From Tachypleus tridentatus (lineage: Eukaryota > Arthropoda > Merostomata > Xiphosura > Limulidae): a stretch of DNA of 64,000 bases. Positions 33,213 to 43,812 of this stretch are shown in pieces. How positions within the stretch are numbered: position 1 is the stretch's first letter; each line of letters opens with the position of its first letter. The translations under genes and the position numbers were made by a program. The notes below the pieces were generated by a model. The model had not been told where the DNA came from, searched no databases, and was given only the letters and a program-made list of their open reading frames with translations. The stretch covers positions 143,212,127 to 143,276,126 of the forward strand of contig NC_134833.1 of NCBI RefSeq assembly GCF_004210375.1. Direction: 5' to 3'.

Positions 33213-35795
33213 ATCAACATGAATTTTATTATTGTGTTATAAGCTACTACCAAAGTGTTTAACTGTGAACTAACAAGTATTGTTCACCAAAAATACAAAT
33301 ATTTGCTAAACTTCAAATTAGTATTATAGAAACTGTTTCTTGGTAAATTGAAATGAAATTGAGTTCTAACAGTGCTTACCATGATGTCCATTGTTCCTTA
33401 AGATTGTAATTATTTTTTCAACATTATCATTTTCACCAGTAGCCCACAAGTGCTATGTTTACATTTTGGTTAGGTTTCTGATCATTGTTGATGTAAACTG
33501 AAGTGCTTTACTTTATAAATTTATGTGAGACTTAAGAGCGTGTATGTAAGATGCACTTGTTTAAAAACTATAAGTTACTTCACAGTGTCAGAAAAATAGT
33601 TCCTATAATACAAAAGACACCATCAACAGTAATTTTGTAATATGTTGCCATTGTTTTTGTTTCAACATTATGATAACTCCTGTACATTTAAAGTTTGAAA
33701 TTATAAGGCCTTTGAAATCATTGTTTCAAATACTGATAAAAGAACTTATGATTGAAAGTAAAGAAGAACACACTATATCTGCTATATTAGTCTTTCTATG
33801 AGGCCTTTCACCAAATACAAAGATGTATCAGACCAGCTGTTACACGACAGACATATTAGCAACTGAAATGATATTTTGATTATCAAATTGCATGAACAAC
33901 AGTTGTTATGGTGTTTGATTACGTTGGTGAAGTATAATTTTTATCAATTTCAACTTTGTCTTACAAATTAGACTTACAGTTAAGGAGTCCAATTTTATTA
34001 ATTTTTGCAATATTAAATACATAGTTAAACACTGGTTTGGTTATGACACACAAGAACTGCTCTTTAGCAATAGAAATATGTTGTCAAAACCAACAGTTAA
34101 AGATTTATGTTGAAGCTAGTCACAGTAGCTTAATTAATAATAATAATCTAGTCTTTGTTACTGTGCCATAAAATTTTATATGGATTTTACTGCTCTCTAC
34201 CAGTTTAAATTTATCATACAGTTGCATACTGGTTGAGAATTTTATACATTTAGTGGGTATTAAATTATATTTAATTTAAGGTATTTAATATTTCTCCACT
34301 TCTATCTAATTACTTAATACTCATATTGTTTATAATCCAACATAGATTCAGACTATATTAACCTTGCAATATGATTTTAATGTTGTTTTCAGCAAGTGTC
34401 ACAATTTTTTTTATAGTTGTGCTTACAATGTGGCATAAAAAGCCTGATTTAAAATACAATCATCATAGTTGATGTTATATAATTGTACCTCAGGTTTTCA
34501 GTCTGATATATGTTATTTTTTCAGCATCACAGGTCATTTAAACTGCTGGTTACAAATATTTATTTTTAATTAAATTACTTGTAGTTTAAAAAAATGTTTT
34601 TACTTTTAACTTACCAGCTTTTATACTGTTTACTGCTAATGGAATCATCATGTTGCATCATAATGAATAATTTTATGGTTTTTGCCTCTTATAATGCTTA
34701 GTATTAAGAAAAGACCAAAATCAATTAAATTTTCATCTTATTGGAACCTCATTTTGATGCACAAACACATAGCAACAATGCACAGGATTAAATCACGACA
34801 TACATCAAAGTGAACATTAACAACTTGTACCAGAACATATATCCAGTGATAACACTATATATTTATGAAACAATTCATGTTACATGATTTAACATATTGC
34901 ATCAAAAACAAATAAATAAATAAAAAGTCAGACTTTACCAATTTTGTATTTGATAAAAAAGATACACTAGATGGTGCTAAGGAAGAAAGAAAATGTTGAA
35001 AATTTAAGCTCACAGATTTGTAAAATTACTTAATGTTAATAAAATCATTTGTAGTAATTTGATTTAAGTAACAAAAGAATAACTAGGTTTAGTTTGACTG
35101 GTAAAAATAAAGCAGTCAAAGTTTTAACATGTTTAGTGGTGTAATTTTTCTACAATGTTAATTTACGCTTAGTGTGTGTAATGGCATTTTAGGCTTAAAC
35201 TTTATTCTGGATTGTGAAACAGATTAAAGACTTTGTTTATTAAATAAATATAACCTGAAGACTAGTTTATTGTCTCTTTGTGTTTTAAAGGTTAACTTGT
35301 TTACTTGAACTATGATCCATTAGTTTAAATTCAGCCTGTGCTATAGTTATAGGTAGGTTATAAATCAGGCTAAATGCATTGTATTAATATTATTAACATT
35401 ATGTATATATCAAAGTAAAGACTGGTTATTGTCAATCCTAATAAAGTTCTCTTTCTAGGTTCTACATAATTAATGATCAAATTTGTTACTTTAGTGTGAA
35501 GGCAAAATAGTGATAAAACTAATGTAACTGGTTCTTAAAAGTTAGATTTAACAGTAACAGTGTTAACAATAGGCTACTGACAGTGACAGATGATACTGAC
35601 TTAATAATTGAGTATTTATTTTCAGGCTATGTGTATAAATACAATCTATACATCTGTTGAAATTAAGTGTTCACAGGTTGTTAGGTATAATGAGTGCAAT
35701 GAATAGCTGTTATTTTGGAATTTGGGTATGGCATCTACTTTTGAAGAAGCTAGTAGTTAAGATGTGTAATTTGTAGGTTGGAGAAGCTGAAGGCT
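33213..35795 (+). other. 3' UTR and downstream sequence of the TPR-CHAT gene
   Basis: AT-rich and without coding signal. Candidate polyadenylation signals are the AATAAA run at about 34910-34924 and AATAAA at about 35243. The transcript end cannot be fixed from sequence alone. Confidence 0.4.
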
Positions 35796-38395
35796 AACCT
35801 AGTTTGTTAAGTCAACAGATAAAGAGAAATGTAGACTGGAAAATTGCAGCAGGATTTCAGGAGGAGCTTAAGCTTTTACATTTAGTGAATAACAATGACT
35901 TTCAAGAAGTTAGGAAGAATATTGTTAAGGCTCAAAGTAGTGGATTTAATTGTAATAAACCTATTCTATTTAGCAACATATTTCAGTCCTTGTTTTCTGG
36001 ATGAGGAACTGTTGGAGGGAAGAAGAACAGAAGGGTCAGAGAAAGATGTGATTGTTATAGGTGATTAACATGGTTAAACATAGATGATTTTGATGACAGA
36101 AATTTCTTTTAAATACAGAATAATAGGTTATTTAATAGGGATAGAATATTAAAGAAGGGGTGGTTTTATATATAAAATGTGAGTTACATCCTGTTGAAGT
36201 TGAGGATATTAAAGATAACAGCAAGGAGATTGAATCCATTTGAGTTTCTGTTGGTAGATATAAATGGTAAAAGTCTTTTAGTGGGAATATATTACAGGCT
36301 GCCAAATGATACTGATGAAATTAGTGAGAAATTTAACAAAAAGAGTAAGGTTTCAGCTCTTAATGAAGTTGTAGTTACGGGTGATTTTAATTCCTGACAT
36401 ACAGACTGGGAAATACTAGAGTCAAACCATGAGGGAGATAGATTTTTGAAAAGTGTTCAAGGAACCATCTTCACCAATTAGTCAAGGAACTTACTGTAAC
36501 CAATCCTATTTTAGATTTATTGTTTACTTCAAATACAGAAATGAGTGAGAGGGTGACCATTGCACTGCTAGGTTCAATATTTTGTTGTGGAGATAAGGAA
36601 CAATGATATTTTGGTTAGAAATTTCAAAAAAGCAAATTTCCAAGGAATACAACAAGAATTATCTGTTGTGAATTGAGCAGCTGAGTTATTTGGAGACGTT
36701 GATCAGACATGAAAGTTCTTAAAGATATATTTTTTAATATTCATGGTAAACATATTCCTTATAGAAAAAAAATGGTAGCTGCAAGTCAGATATCAGGTTG
36801 TCTCACAAATGGATAAAATTAATGAAAAACATCACAAATTTAAGATTATGAGAAATTTTAAAGGTTATATAATATATAAGGAAAAAAGCTAATCAATCAG
36901 AAAATTAGGACATAAAAAAAAAAGTATGAGAAAAGGTTTGCTAAAAATGTAAAAACTTACATTAAGGACTTCTTTATATCCAGTAAAAGTAAACAAAGTG
37001 TTTACTGGGATTAGAACCCTTGAGGAATGATAAAGGAAGGCTCATATCTGATGATTGTGAGAGGGCTGGGTTTTTAAAGTTTGGTTTTTCTTCAATTTTT
37101 GCTAACAGAGATTTAAACAGTATTTCACATCTTATACAGTTGATAGATGAAAACAAGGTGACTGCATTAATTCTAAGCTTGTTAAAAACAAGATTTGGAA
37201 GTTTAAAGAAAGATGAGGCTTCTAGGTTAGATAATATTTCTCCAAGGGTTTTGAAAGAGGTTAAATATTGGATATGTAAGCCACTTGTTACTAATTTCTG
37301 TAAGTCTTGAATAATGGGCAGATACTAAAGGATTGGAAGTCAGCTGATGTAATTCCTCTTTTAAAGGGAGGTGGTAAAAAATGTCCCAGTAGTTATAGAC
37401 CCTATTAGTCATACATCAGTTGTGGGAAACGTTGTGGAAAATCTGTTGAAAGATGCATTGCAAAGTCATATAACAAAGTTTAAAATTTTATTGGATAGTC
37501 AACATTGGTTCAGTAAGGGAAAATCTTGCTTTACAAATATTTTGACATTTCTTGAATAGGTTACTGTTTATATAGATGAGGGTAAGAGTGGGGAATTGAT
37601 GTATCTCGATATTTTTAAAGCATTTTACAAGTATCACATAAAAGGCTTGTAAAAAACAGTATCTGGATGTGGGGATAAGTTAGCAAATTGGATAAAAGAA
37701 AGCAGAGAGTTGTTACAAATAGAGTTCAGTCAAACAGCTACAAATGGTGTACCTCAGGGCTCAGTCTTAGGACTTTTGCTTTTTTTCCCTTACATCAGTG
37801 ACAGAGATGAAAGAACAGTTAATAAATTACTTCAATTAACTGATAATATTAAGGTCTTGGGTGTTGTTGGCTGTGAAGACAATGCTGCTGATTTACAAAA
37901 TGATTTATATCATTCAGTGAGTTAAGCAAATAAATTGCAAATGGATTTTAATTATAATAAATGTAAGGTAATGCAATTATAATTTGAATTGTAAGTATAA
38001 TTTGGATGAGAATAAACTTTACACTGTTATGAAAGAAAGGGATCTTAGTGTAATGGTTAATCAATATCTTAAAACATCCAAGCAGTGAACTCTGCTAGTG
38101 GTAGGGCAAATAGGATTTTGAGGCTGTATCTACAGGAATCCTGAATGTAAGTCTAAAGAGGTTATAATTTCGTTGTATAAATCACTGATTAGGCCATATT
38201 TGGAATATTGTGTTCAGTATTGGGCTGTTTACTTTAAGAAAGACACTGAATTGTTGAAAAGGATTCTAGAAATATGTGCTTGAGATGTTGGGGTCATCAT
38301 ATCAAGAGGTTGGAATCTTTTAAATTGTTTTCTCTTGAAAAAAAATAGTGGAAGTATTATTGAAATGTTTAAGATTGTAAAGGAAATTATTCACA
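35796..38395 (+). mobile_element. Decayed CR1/L2-like LINE (endonuclease and reverse transcriptase)
   Basis: ORF2 landmarks in order on the + strand: LLVGIYYRLPN and VVVTGDFNS (36260-36397, endonuclease); SPRVLKEVKYW (37240) and KDWKSADVIPLL (about 37330); NGVPQGSVLGLLLF (37743, RT); then LTDN where the FADD active-site motif should be (about 37840); then IRPYLEYCVQYWAVY (38187-38230) and SIIEMFKIVKEI (about 38355). Numerous stops and frameshifts. It is the largest repeat between the two genes. Confidence 0.8.
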
Positions 38396-39194
38396 GGCCG
38401 GTAAAGATTGTTGTACTTCTCTTCGATCAAATTATCTGTGTAGTTGATTCATGTATGTTATACAACTTACATAATGCTGTCGATGTATGAAACACTGCAC
38501 AGATAATATTTATTACTATAATGAAATATTAACATAAAATGCCATCCTATCTGAAGATTGTTTCAGAACTTACGAAAGGTAACACTATCACAGACTATAC
38601 CTCAACTGCATCTTTAATACTGTACCGCTATCTACGAAGGAATTAAAAAATTATTTCGGCTCCACAAATTAACTAATCGAAGGTAGAATTGATCTGAAAT
38701 AATACTTTTCAATCAGAACATTTTCAATCGAGATTAGTATTAGAGGCCGAATAATTTGAAATTTTTCTATCTCAGATGAAAGGGCAAGATCTTCAATCCA
38801 TTACATACCGATAGGGCACAACACTGATCCCAAGCATTGGACACAAGATTGGTTAATTGGTGTATTAGTTCATAACTAAGGAAAGTTAAAAGTTTGTGCG
38901 AAAATTCTAAAAACTAACTAAACGTACTTCTTCTGCACTGTGATCAAGAAAATGAAATCGGAATTGTATTTCAAACTGAGTTAAAAACATTGCTGTTTTT
39001 AGTGGGTTTTTATCACGGCAGCTGTCGTAATTTCATTTTTATCAAGTTATATGTACATTCTACGTGAATAAAGCCTGTTATGGTTTGTCGTGTGAAATGA
39101 AATTCAGTTACAAAGCACTACACTTTACGATTATATAGACTTAGTAAAGGTGGTTTTATATCTCCATAGCGTATGTGGTTTCATTTAGAATGGA

Positions 39195-39311
39195 ATATTT
39201 TTTAAACTTGTGAATATCAAATAACGTTGTTCTTTCTTGAAGGTGGTTAGGGTGCTCGACTCATAACCTGAGGGCAGCAGATTCGAATCCCCGTCGCACC
39301 AAACATGCTTG
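39195..39311 (+). repeat. Left arm of a 117-bp inverted duplication (includes SINE-A head)
   Basis: Matches the complement of 39816-39932 with one mismatch noted (ATTCGAATC versus ATTCAAATC). Only its right two thirds are SINE-A tRNA-like head (GGTGGTTAGGGTGCTCGACT). The outer 44 bp (about 39195-39238) are non-SINE sequence, also mirrored. Confidence 0.9.
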
Positions 39312-39513
39312 GAACAGCGAGGTTTAGTTTGCATACTTAAAATTAACGTGATTTCAAAGTCTAGTTTTTGAGATTACAGCGTATAACGTGTCTTTCAAGA
39401 TCATTCCATATATGCGCAGTAATAGTAAACTTTTAGTAAATAAGCTAATTCATTCCCCCATTTTCTTTCAAGCATGGTCAAAAGGTGTTATTATCGGTGA
39501 AGCTTATTCAAAA

Positions 39514-39889
39514 TTGTTTGTATGTTTTGAGTTTCGCGCAAAACTATATGAAGGCTATTTGCGCCAGCCGTCCCTAATTTAGCAATGTAAGACTAGAGGA
39601 GTGTGTGTGTTTTTGTGTTTTTCATATAGCAAAGCCACAAAGGGCTATCTGCTCAGCCCACCGAGGGGAATCGAACCCCTGATTTTAGCGTTGTAACTCC
39701 GAAGACTAGAGGAAAGGCAGCTAGTCATTACCACCCACTACCAATTATTGAGCTACTCTTTCACCAACAAATTGTAGGATTGACCGTACATATAACGCCC
39801 CCACGGCTGAAAGGGCAAGCATGTTTGGTGCGACGGGGATTTGAATCTGCTGCCCTCAGGTTATGAGTCGAGCACCCTAACCACCTTCA
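39514..39889 (-). repeat. SINE-A copy interrupted by SINE-B
   Basis: The reverse-oriented SINE-A runs from tail side TTTGAGTTTCGCGCAAA (39525) to head CTCGACTCATAACC (complement, about 39870). A 101-bp SINE-B splits it at 39601-39701 with a 12-bp duplication, AAGACTAGAGGA (39589-39600 and 39702-39713). Confidence 0.85.
39601..39701 (-). repeat. SINE-B nested in SINE-A (copy 1)
   Basis: Minus-strand element. The tail side GTGTGTGTGTTTTTGTGTTT is on the left; then AGCAAAGCCACAAAGGGCTA and a B-box complement GGGGAATCGAACCCCTGATT. The 12-bp target duplication is perfect. Confidence 0.9.
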
Positions 39890-39932
39890 AGAAAGAACAA
39901 CGTTATTTGATATTCACAAGTTTAAAAAATAT
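39816..39932 (-). repeat. Right arm of the 117-bp inverted duplication
   Basis: Continuous with the full minus-strand SINE-A at 39514-39889 plus the SINE's 5' flank (AAGAAAGAACAACGTTATTT). The arm therefore spans the SINE head and its flank, which marks this side as the likely original and the left arm as the copy. Confidence 0.9.
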
Positions 39933-40032
39933 GTTGCTACCACATATCGATTATCATAATTTCTAAATATATAAAAAATCAATATCTCTCTATATATATT
40001 TGTTTAATTTAATGATATATTTCGCTTAGGAT

Positions 40033-40311
40033 TGTTTGTTTGTTTTTGAATTTCGCTCAAAGCTACTTGAGGGTTATCTGCGCTCGCCATCCCTAATTTA
40101 GCAGTGTAAGACAAGAGGGAAGGGAAGGCAGGTAGTCATCACCACTCACTACCAAATCTTGGGCTACTCTTTTAACAACGAATAGTGTGATTGACCATCA
40201 CATTATAACGTCCAACGGCTGAAAGGGCGAGCATGTTTGGGGTGACATGGATTCGAACCCGCGACCCTCAATTTACCAGTAGAGCGCCTTAACCTCCTGG
40301 CCATGCTGGGC
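40033..40311 (-). repeat. SINE-A full copy
   Basis: Reverse-oriented, from GTTTGTTTGTTTTTGAATTT to the head complement CTCCTGGCCATGCTGGGC. The flanks carry a 12-bp duplication with one mismatch (TTCGCTTAGGAT 40021-40032, TTTGCTTAGGAT 40312-40323). Confidence 0.9.
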
Positions 40312-40387
40312 TTTGCTTAGGATAAACGTTTACTCACATTAACTACAATTTTATATAACTGTAAGGTGTCGTTATTAGCTTGAAACT

Positions 40388-40470
40388 AGTTAACAAGCTA
40401 TCTACACTCTGTCGATTGCGGGGAAACGACCCCTAAATTTTAGTATTGAAAATCCATAAACTTACAGCTG
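40388..40470 (-). repeat. Decayed SINE-B/C copy
   Basis: GGGGAAACGACCCCTAAATT resembles the B-box and anticodon side of SINE-B in reverse, next to AAGCTATCTACACTCTGTCG. No target duplication is visible. Confidence 0.4.
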
Positions 40471-40647
40471 ACTTACATGGGATCAACTGTAAGGTAGTAA
40501 CTTACATCTTAAAACTAGGATGGGTGTTTAGACAGCAGCAGTATTAGTTGCGCACAAATTGAAGTAAGAACATAAATCCTCGAATATCGTTTCTTGTTAT
40601 AGTTTTTTTTTTTTTTTCAAATCCAGCTTTTGATTTTAAAAAAGGTT

Positions 40648-40985
40648 TGGTCCGTCATGAGAAAGTGGTTAGGGCGCTCGGCTTGTAATCTGACGGGCGT
40701 GGGTTCGAATTTCCGTCACACCAAACATGCTCGCCCTTTCAGCCGTGAGGCCGTTTACGTCACGATCAATACCACTATTCCTTGGTAAAAAAGTGTGTGT
40801 TTGTGTTTTTCTTATAGCAAAGCCACATCGGGCCATCTGCTCAGCCAACCGAGGGGAATCGAACCCCTGGTAAAAAAGTAGCCCAAGAATTGACAGCGCT
40901 TTCCTTCTAACATTACACCGCAAAATTAGGAACGGCGAACTTAGAAAGCCTTCGTGTAGCTTTGCGCGAAATTGAAAAGAAACAA
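40648..40985 (+). repeat. SINE-A copy interrupted by SINE-B
   Basis: The + strand head GGTTAGGGCGCTCGGCTTGT, with B box GGGTTCGAATTTC, runs into ACCACTATTCCTTGGTAAAA, is interrupted at 40794-40867, and continues to GTAGCTTTGCGCGAAATTGA. It is a second, independent case of SINE-B landing in SINE-A. Confidence 0.88.
40794..40867 (-). repeat. SINE-B nested in SINE-A (copy 2)
   Basis: Minus-strand SINE-B with a perfect 11-bp duplication TGGTAAAAAAG on both sides (40783-40793, 40868-40878). It is shorter than the copy at 42657 and lacks the A-box side of the head. Confidence 0.88.
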
Positions 40986-41968
40986 TTAAAAAATTGTAGT
41001 TACCACGTGTCATAAAAGTATCATATGAATGTATTATAATTTGTTCAAGACAATTACGTCTGTTTAAAACTAAAGTGCAAACGATTAAAACATATAATAA
41101 CTTTGAGAAAGATGAAAAAGTTACTATTTCTGTAAAAAGAAAAGAAAAAATCATACTTTGTACTTTATATGTGAAGTAGTTTCAGTGGTAACAAATAGGT
41201 AGCCATATTCAAACAGGTTTATTATATAGCATGTCATCTATATACTAGGTGAAAAGCATAAGCGTAGCTGTTATTGATTTTCTGGTAATATTTGAAAAAC
41301 ATGACGTTGAATCACTTTATGTAGCTAACAGTTCATCAGTAAGGGAGTAGTTTATGTCATTTGGTTTCGATATTATATGATAAACGTGCAATAAGGCCCA
41401 TCAATTAGATTCGTGCAGTTTACGGATCGTTCAAGAAGTTGTATCGAATTATGTTATTTTCTATTGATCATAGCGTTTTAAAATCCGCCTGTAGAAAATG
41501 TTTGAAAAATGATTTATGTTAGTCGTGCCATATTATGACCTTGAGTTTTCCAGTAATCGATTGTGTAGTTCTTTTCCAACGAAATCACGCTTGATACACG
41601 TCTGTGTGTTTTGTTACTAATCTGGGCATGCGGAACATTAACACTGAGAGGGATATAAAAGTAACGTCAGAAGAGTTTTGTTTGAACCAGAAGATACGAA
41701 GTGTATGATTTGTGAATTGAATTTTATAAGAAGCGGGAAGAAAAGCTGTAGAGGTTTAGGTAAAATATCCACACACACATACAATTGAAATAAAAAAAAG
41801 GTAGGATCGCATTATTGATAAAATGAACTCAATTTCTTGTTATTTTTAAATCTTTTCCCTCAATAAAATTAGAAGATTTGTTTTGGAAACTACGTCATAT
41901 TTCAACAAGTTCAGAATAATATTGACCAAGAAAAAAGAGAAGGAACGTTATTTGAAAATTTTACATGA
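40986..41968. other. Sequence between the SINE cluster and the chemoreceptor-like relic
   Basis: No coding sequence. GGGATATAAAAG at about 41651 followed by TAACGTCAG resembles a TATA-type promoter upstream of the relic. GGTTTAG|GTAAAA at about 41762 could be a donor of a 5' non-coding exon. All of this is inference. Confidence 0.3.
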
Positions 41969-43153
41969 ATGTTAGGCCATAACCGGCCCAAAATAAAAAA
42001 GAAACGTGCTAGTCAGGATCATAAACAACAGATGACTGGAGATCAATTAGGGAACTATGAACTTCGACCTTATCGGCTTCTTCTTTTGTTTCTACTTTCA
42101 ATAGGGCTTCAGACCACCAGAAAGAGAAATTCTTTAAGTTGGTATATCAGCGTGATCTGAACAGGTCTGATTGTATGTTTTCTTCACATCTACTCCCTGC
42201 AGATGATCGCAATGTGTATCTGACATTGGCAACATTTGTGGGAAAACATGACCTTGGTCCTTCGCAACATCGCCGCTAGTGTTACGGCCGACATGTACTT
42301 CATCAATCGGAAAAGGATGTGTCTAAAGTGGAATATTTCAGTCAACTGCTAAAACCCTATAAAATCACGCCAACATATAAGCAAGTCTCCATTTTGGCAT
42401 TGAGTTTGTAGTTTTATCTGTTCTTAGCGCTTGTGTCTACGAACTACGTGGTACCAGAAGTTCCTGTTTGTGGGTATTTGGTAGACTATTATTACGGGTC
42501 CATTATAGCATATTTGCTAGTCCTAAGTGGCTGGAACTTTAGTAATTACTTTACCTGGGGAGTTCTCACTCTGCTCATGACTATTTTATTGTCCATCTGC
42601 ACATCTTTTAGACGTAACTTTCAATACTTCAAATAAACGGTTTTAGAACTTTCTGGATGTCCCCGCTAGTACAGCGGTAAGTGTACGGATTTGCAACGCT
42701 AAAATCAGGGGTTCGATTCCCTTCGGTGGTGCTCAGCAGATAGCCCAATGTGGCTTTGCTGTAAGAAAACACACAGAACATTCTGGCCGATAATAACTGA
42801 CCAATGAATGCTTCAGATCTGCATTTGATGCGCGTCTTGCATTCGCACTAGCAGCATTTGTGACTAGATTTGATGAACTATTCACTCGCATGGTTTTCAT
42901 TAGGTACGCCACGATCATAACCAGCTTCTGTATAGAGATCACAACCTTGTTAAGAAATGACGTTGAGGAAATATCCACTGCTGCTGGTGGAATCTTCTAC
43001 GGCTTGCGGATCTTGTATATAGTTGTCTTCTTCATAATGTTCTATCCTCTCGCGTCAATGAAGAAGCTCGTGGTGTTCTTCATAGTCTGCAGAATACAAT
43101 TTGTATTCATCCAACTACCAAGCACCCCTACAATATTCAAGCAGAACTTTTAG
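41969..43153 (+). pseudogene. Broken multi-pass membrane protein, gustatory-receptor-like
   Basis: Pieces of one coding sequence in different frames. Piece one (41969-42160) is an N-terminal hydrophilic stretch from MLGHNRPK, then YRLLLLFLLSIGL and SWYISVI. Next comes LRNIAASVTADMYF (about 42268-42310), then VCGYLVDYYYGSIIAYLLVL and TWGVLTLLMTILLSI (42460-42605). After an inserted SINE-B (42657-42775) the frame ECFRSAFDARLAFALAAF leads to a helix-rich end (FDELFT, RILYIVVFFIMFY, 42800-43153). A cytosolic N-terminus followed by about five to six hydrophobic helices in some 390 codons fits arthropod gustatory receptors. I see no diagnostic C-terminal TYhhhhQF motif, so the family call is tentative. 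Stops, frameshifts and the SINE make it dead. Confidence 0.4.
42657..42775 (+). repeat. SINE-B full copy inside the chemoreceptor-like relic
   Basis: A tRNA-like head with A-box-like GCTAGTACAGCGG and B box GGGGTTCGATTCCC, then GGTGGTGCTCAGCAGATAGC and GGCTTTGCTGTAAG. An 11-bp duplication with one mismatch flanks it (GAACTTTCTGG 42646-42656, GAACATTCTGG 42776-42786). Confidence 0.9.
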
Positions 43154-43678
43154 TTACTCAGCTTAACTCCTCTGCAGGTGGTTTAACGGCATGGAACGTT
43201 TTCATCGTGACTTGAGACTATGTTGACTGTTATCGGGGCTGTTATTAGTTATATAGTTCTGGTCATTCAGCTGATTGCACAAGGCCATGAAAAAGTTCGC
43301 TGAAATCGCATCTCAATTTTTAATATGGCGGACACAAGTCACAATTATTTAAAACTTATATTTATTACACAGAATGGCGTATCACACTAAAACTGTAACA
43401 CTGCTGTGTTGAGTAGACGTTAAATTGCTTTGTACTTTAGATGATCTTACATTTCACCTAGTTCTACGATAATCGTTTCTCACGAAATTTTCAGTTTGAA
43501 ATGATACAAGAGAGAAACACTTTAATTTTAAACCTTCAAATATAATAGTATAGAACAATTTTAACTTCAAGTCTTAAGACGCATAAGAACAGAACCTTTT
43601 AGTGTCAGAAGCAGTTAAACGACCCGAAATTAATAAGATATGATAATTAGTGGTGGGTTATCAAACTATTAGAATATA

Positions 43679-43803
43679 TGATTGTTGTTTTAAGTTAAGC
43701 ACAAAGCTACACATGGGGGTATGTGTGCTCTACCCACCACGGGTTTCGAAACCCGGTTTTTAGGATTGTAAGTCCGCAGACATACCGCTGAGCCACTGGG
43801 GGC
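43679..43803 (-). repeat. SINE-C copy
   Basis: On the minus strand: AGTGGCTCAGCGGTATGTCT (A box), GGGTTTCGAAACCCGTGG (B box), then GTGTAGCTTTGTGCTTAA. The duplication TAGAATATA flanks it (43670-43678, 43804-43812). It is related to SINE-B but has a different head. Confidence 0.85.
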
Positions 43804-43812
43804 TAGAATATA

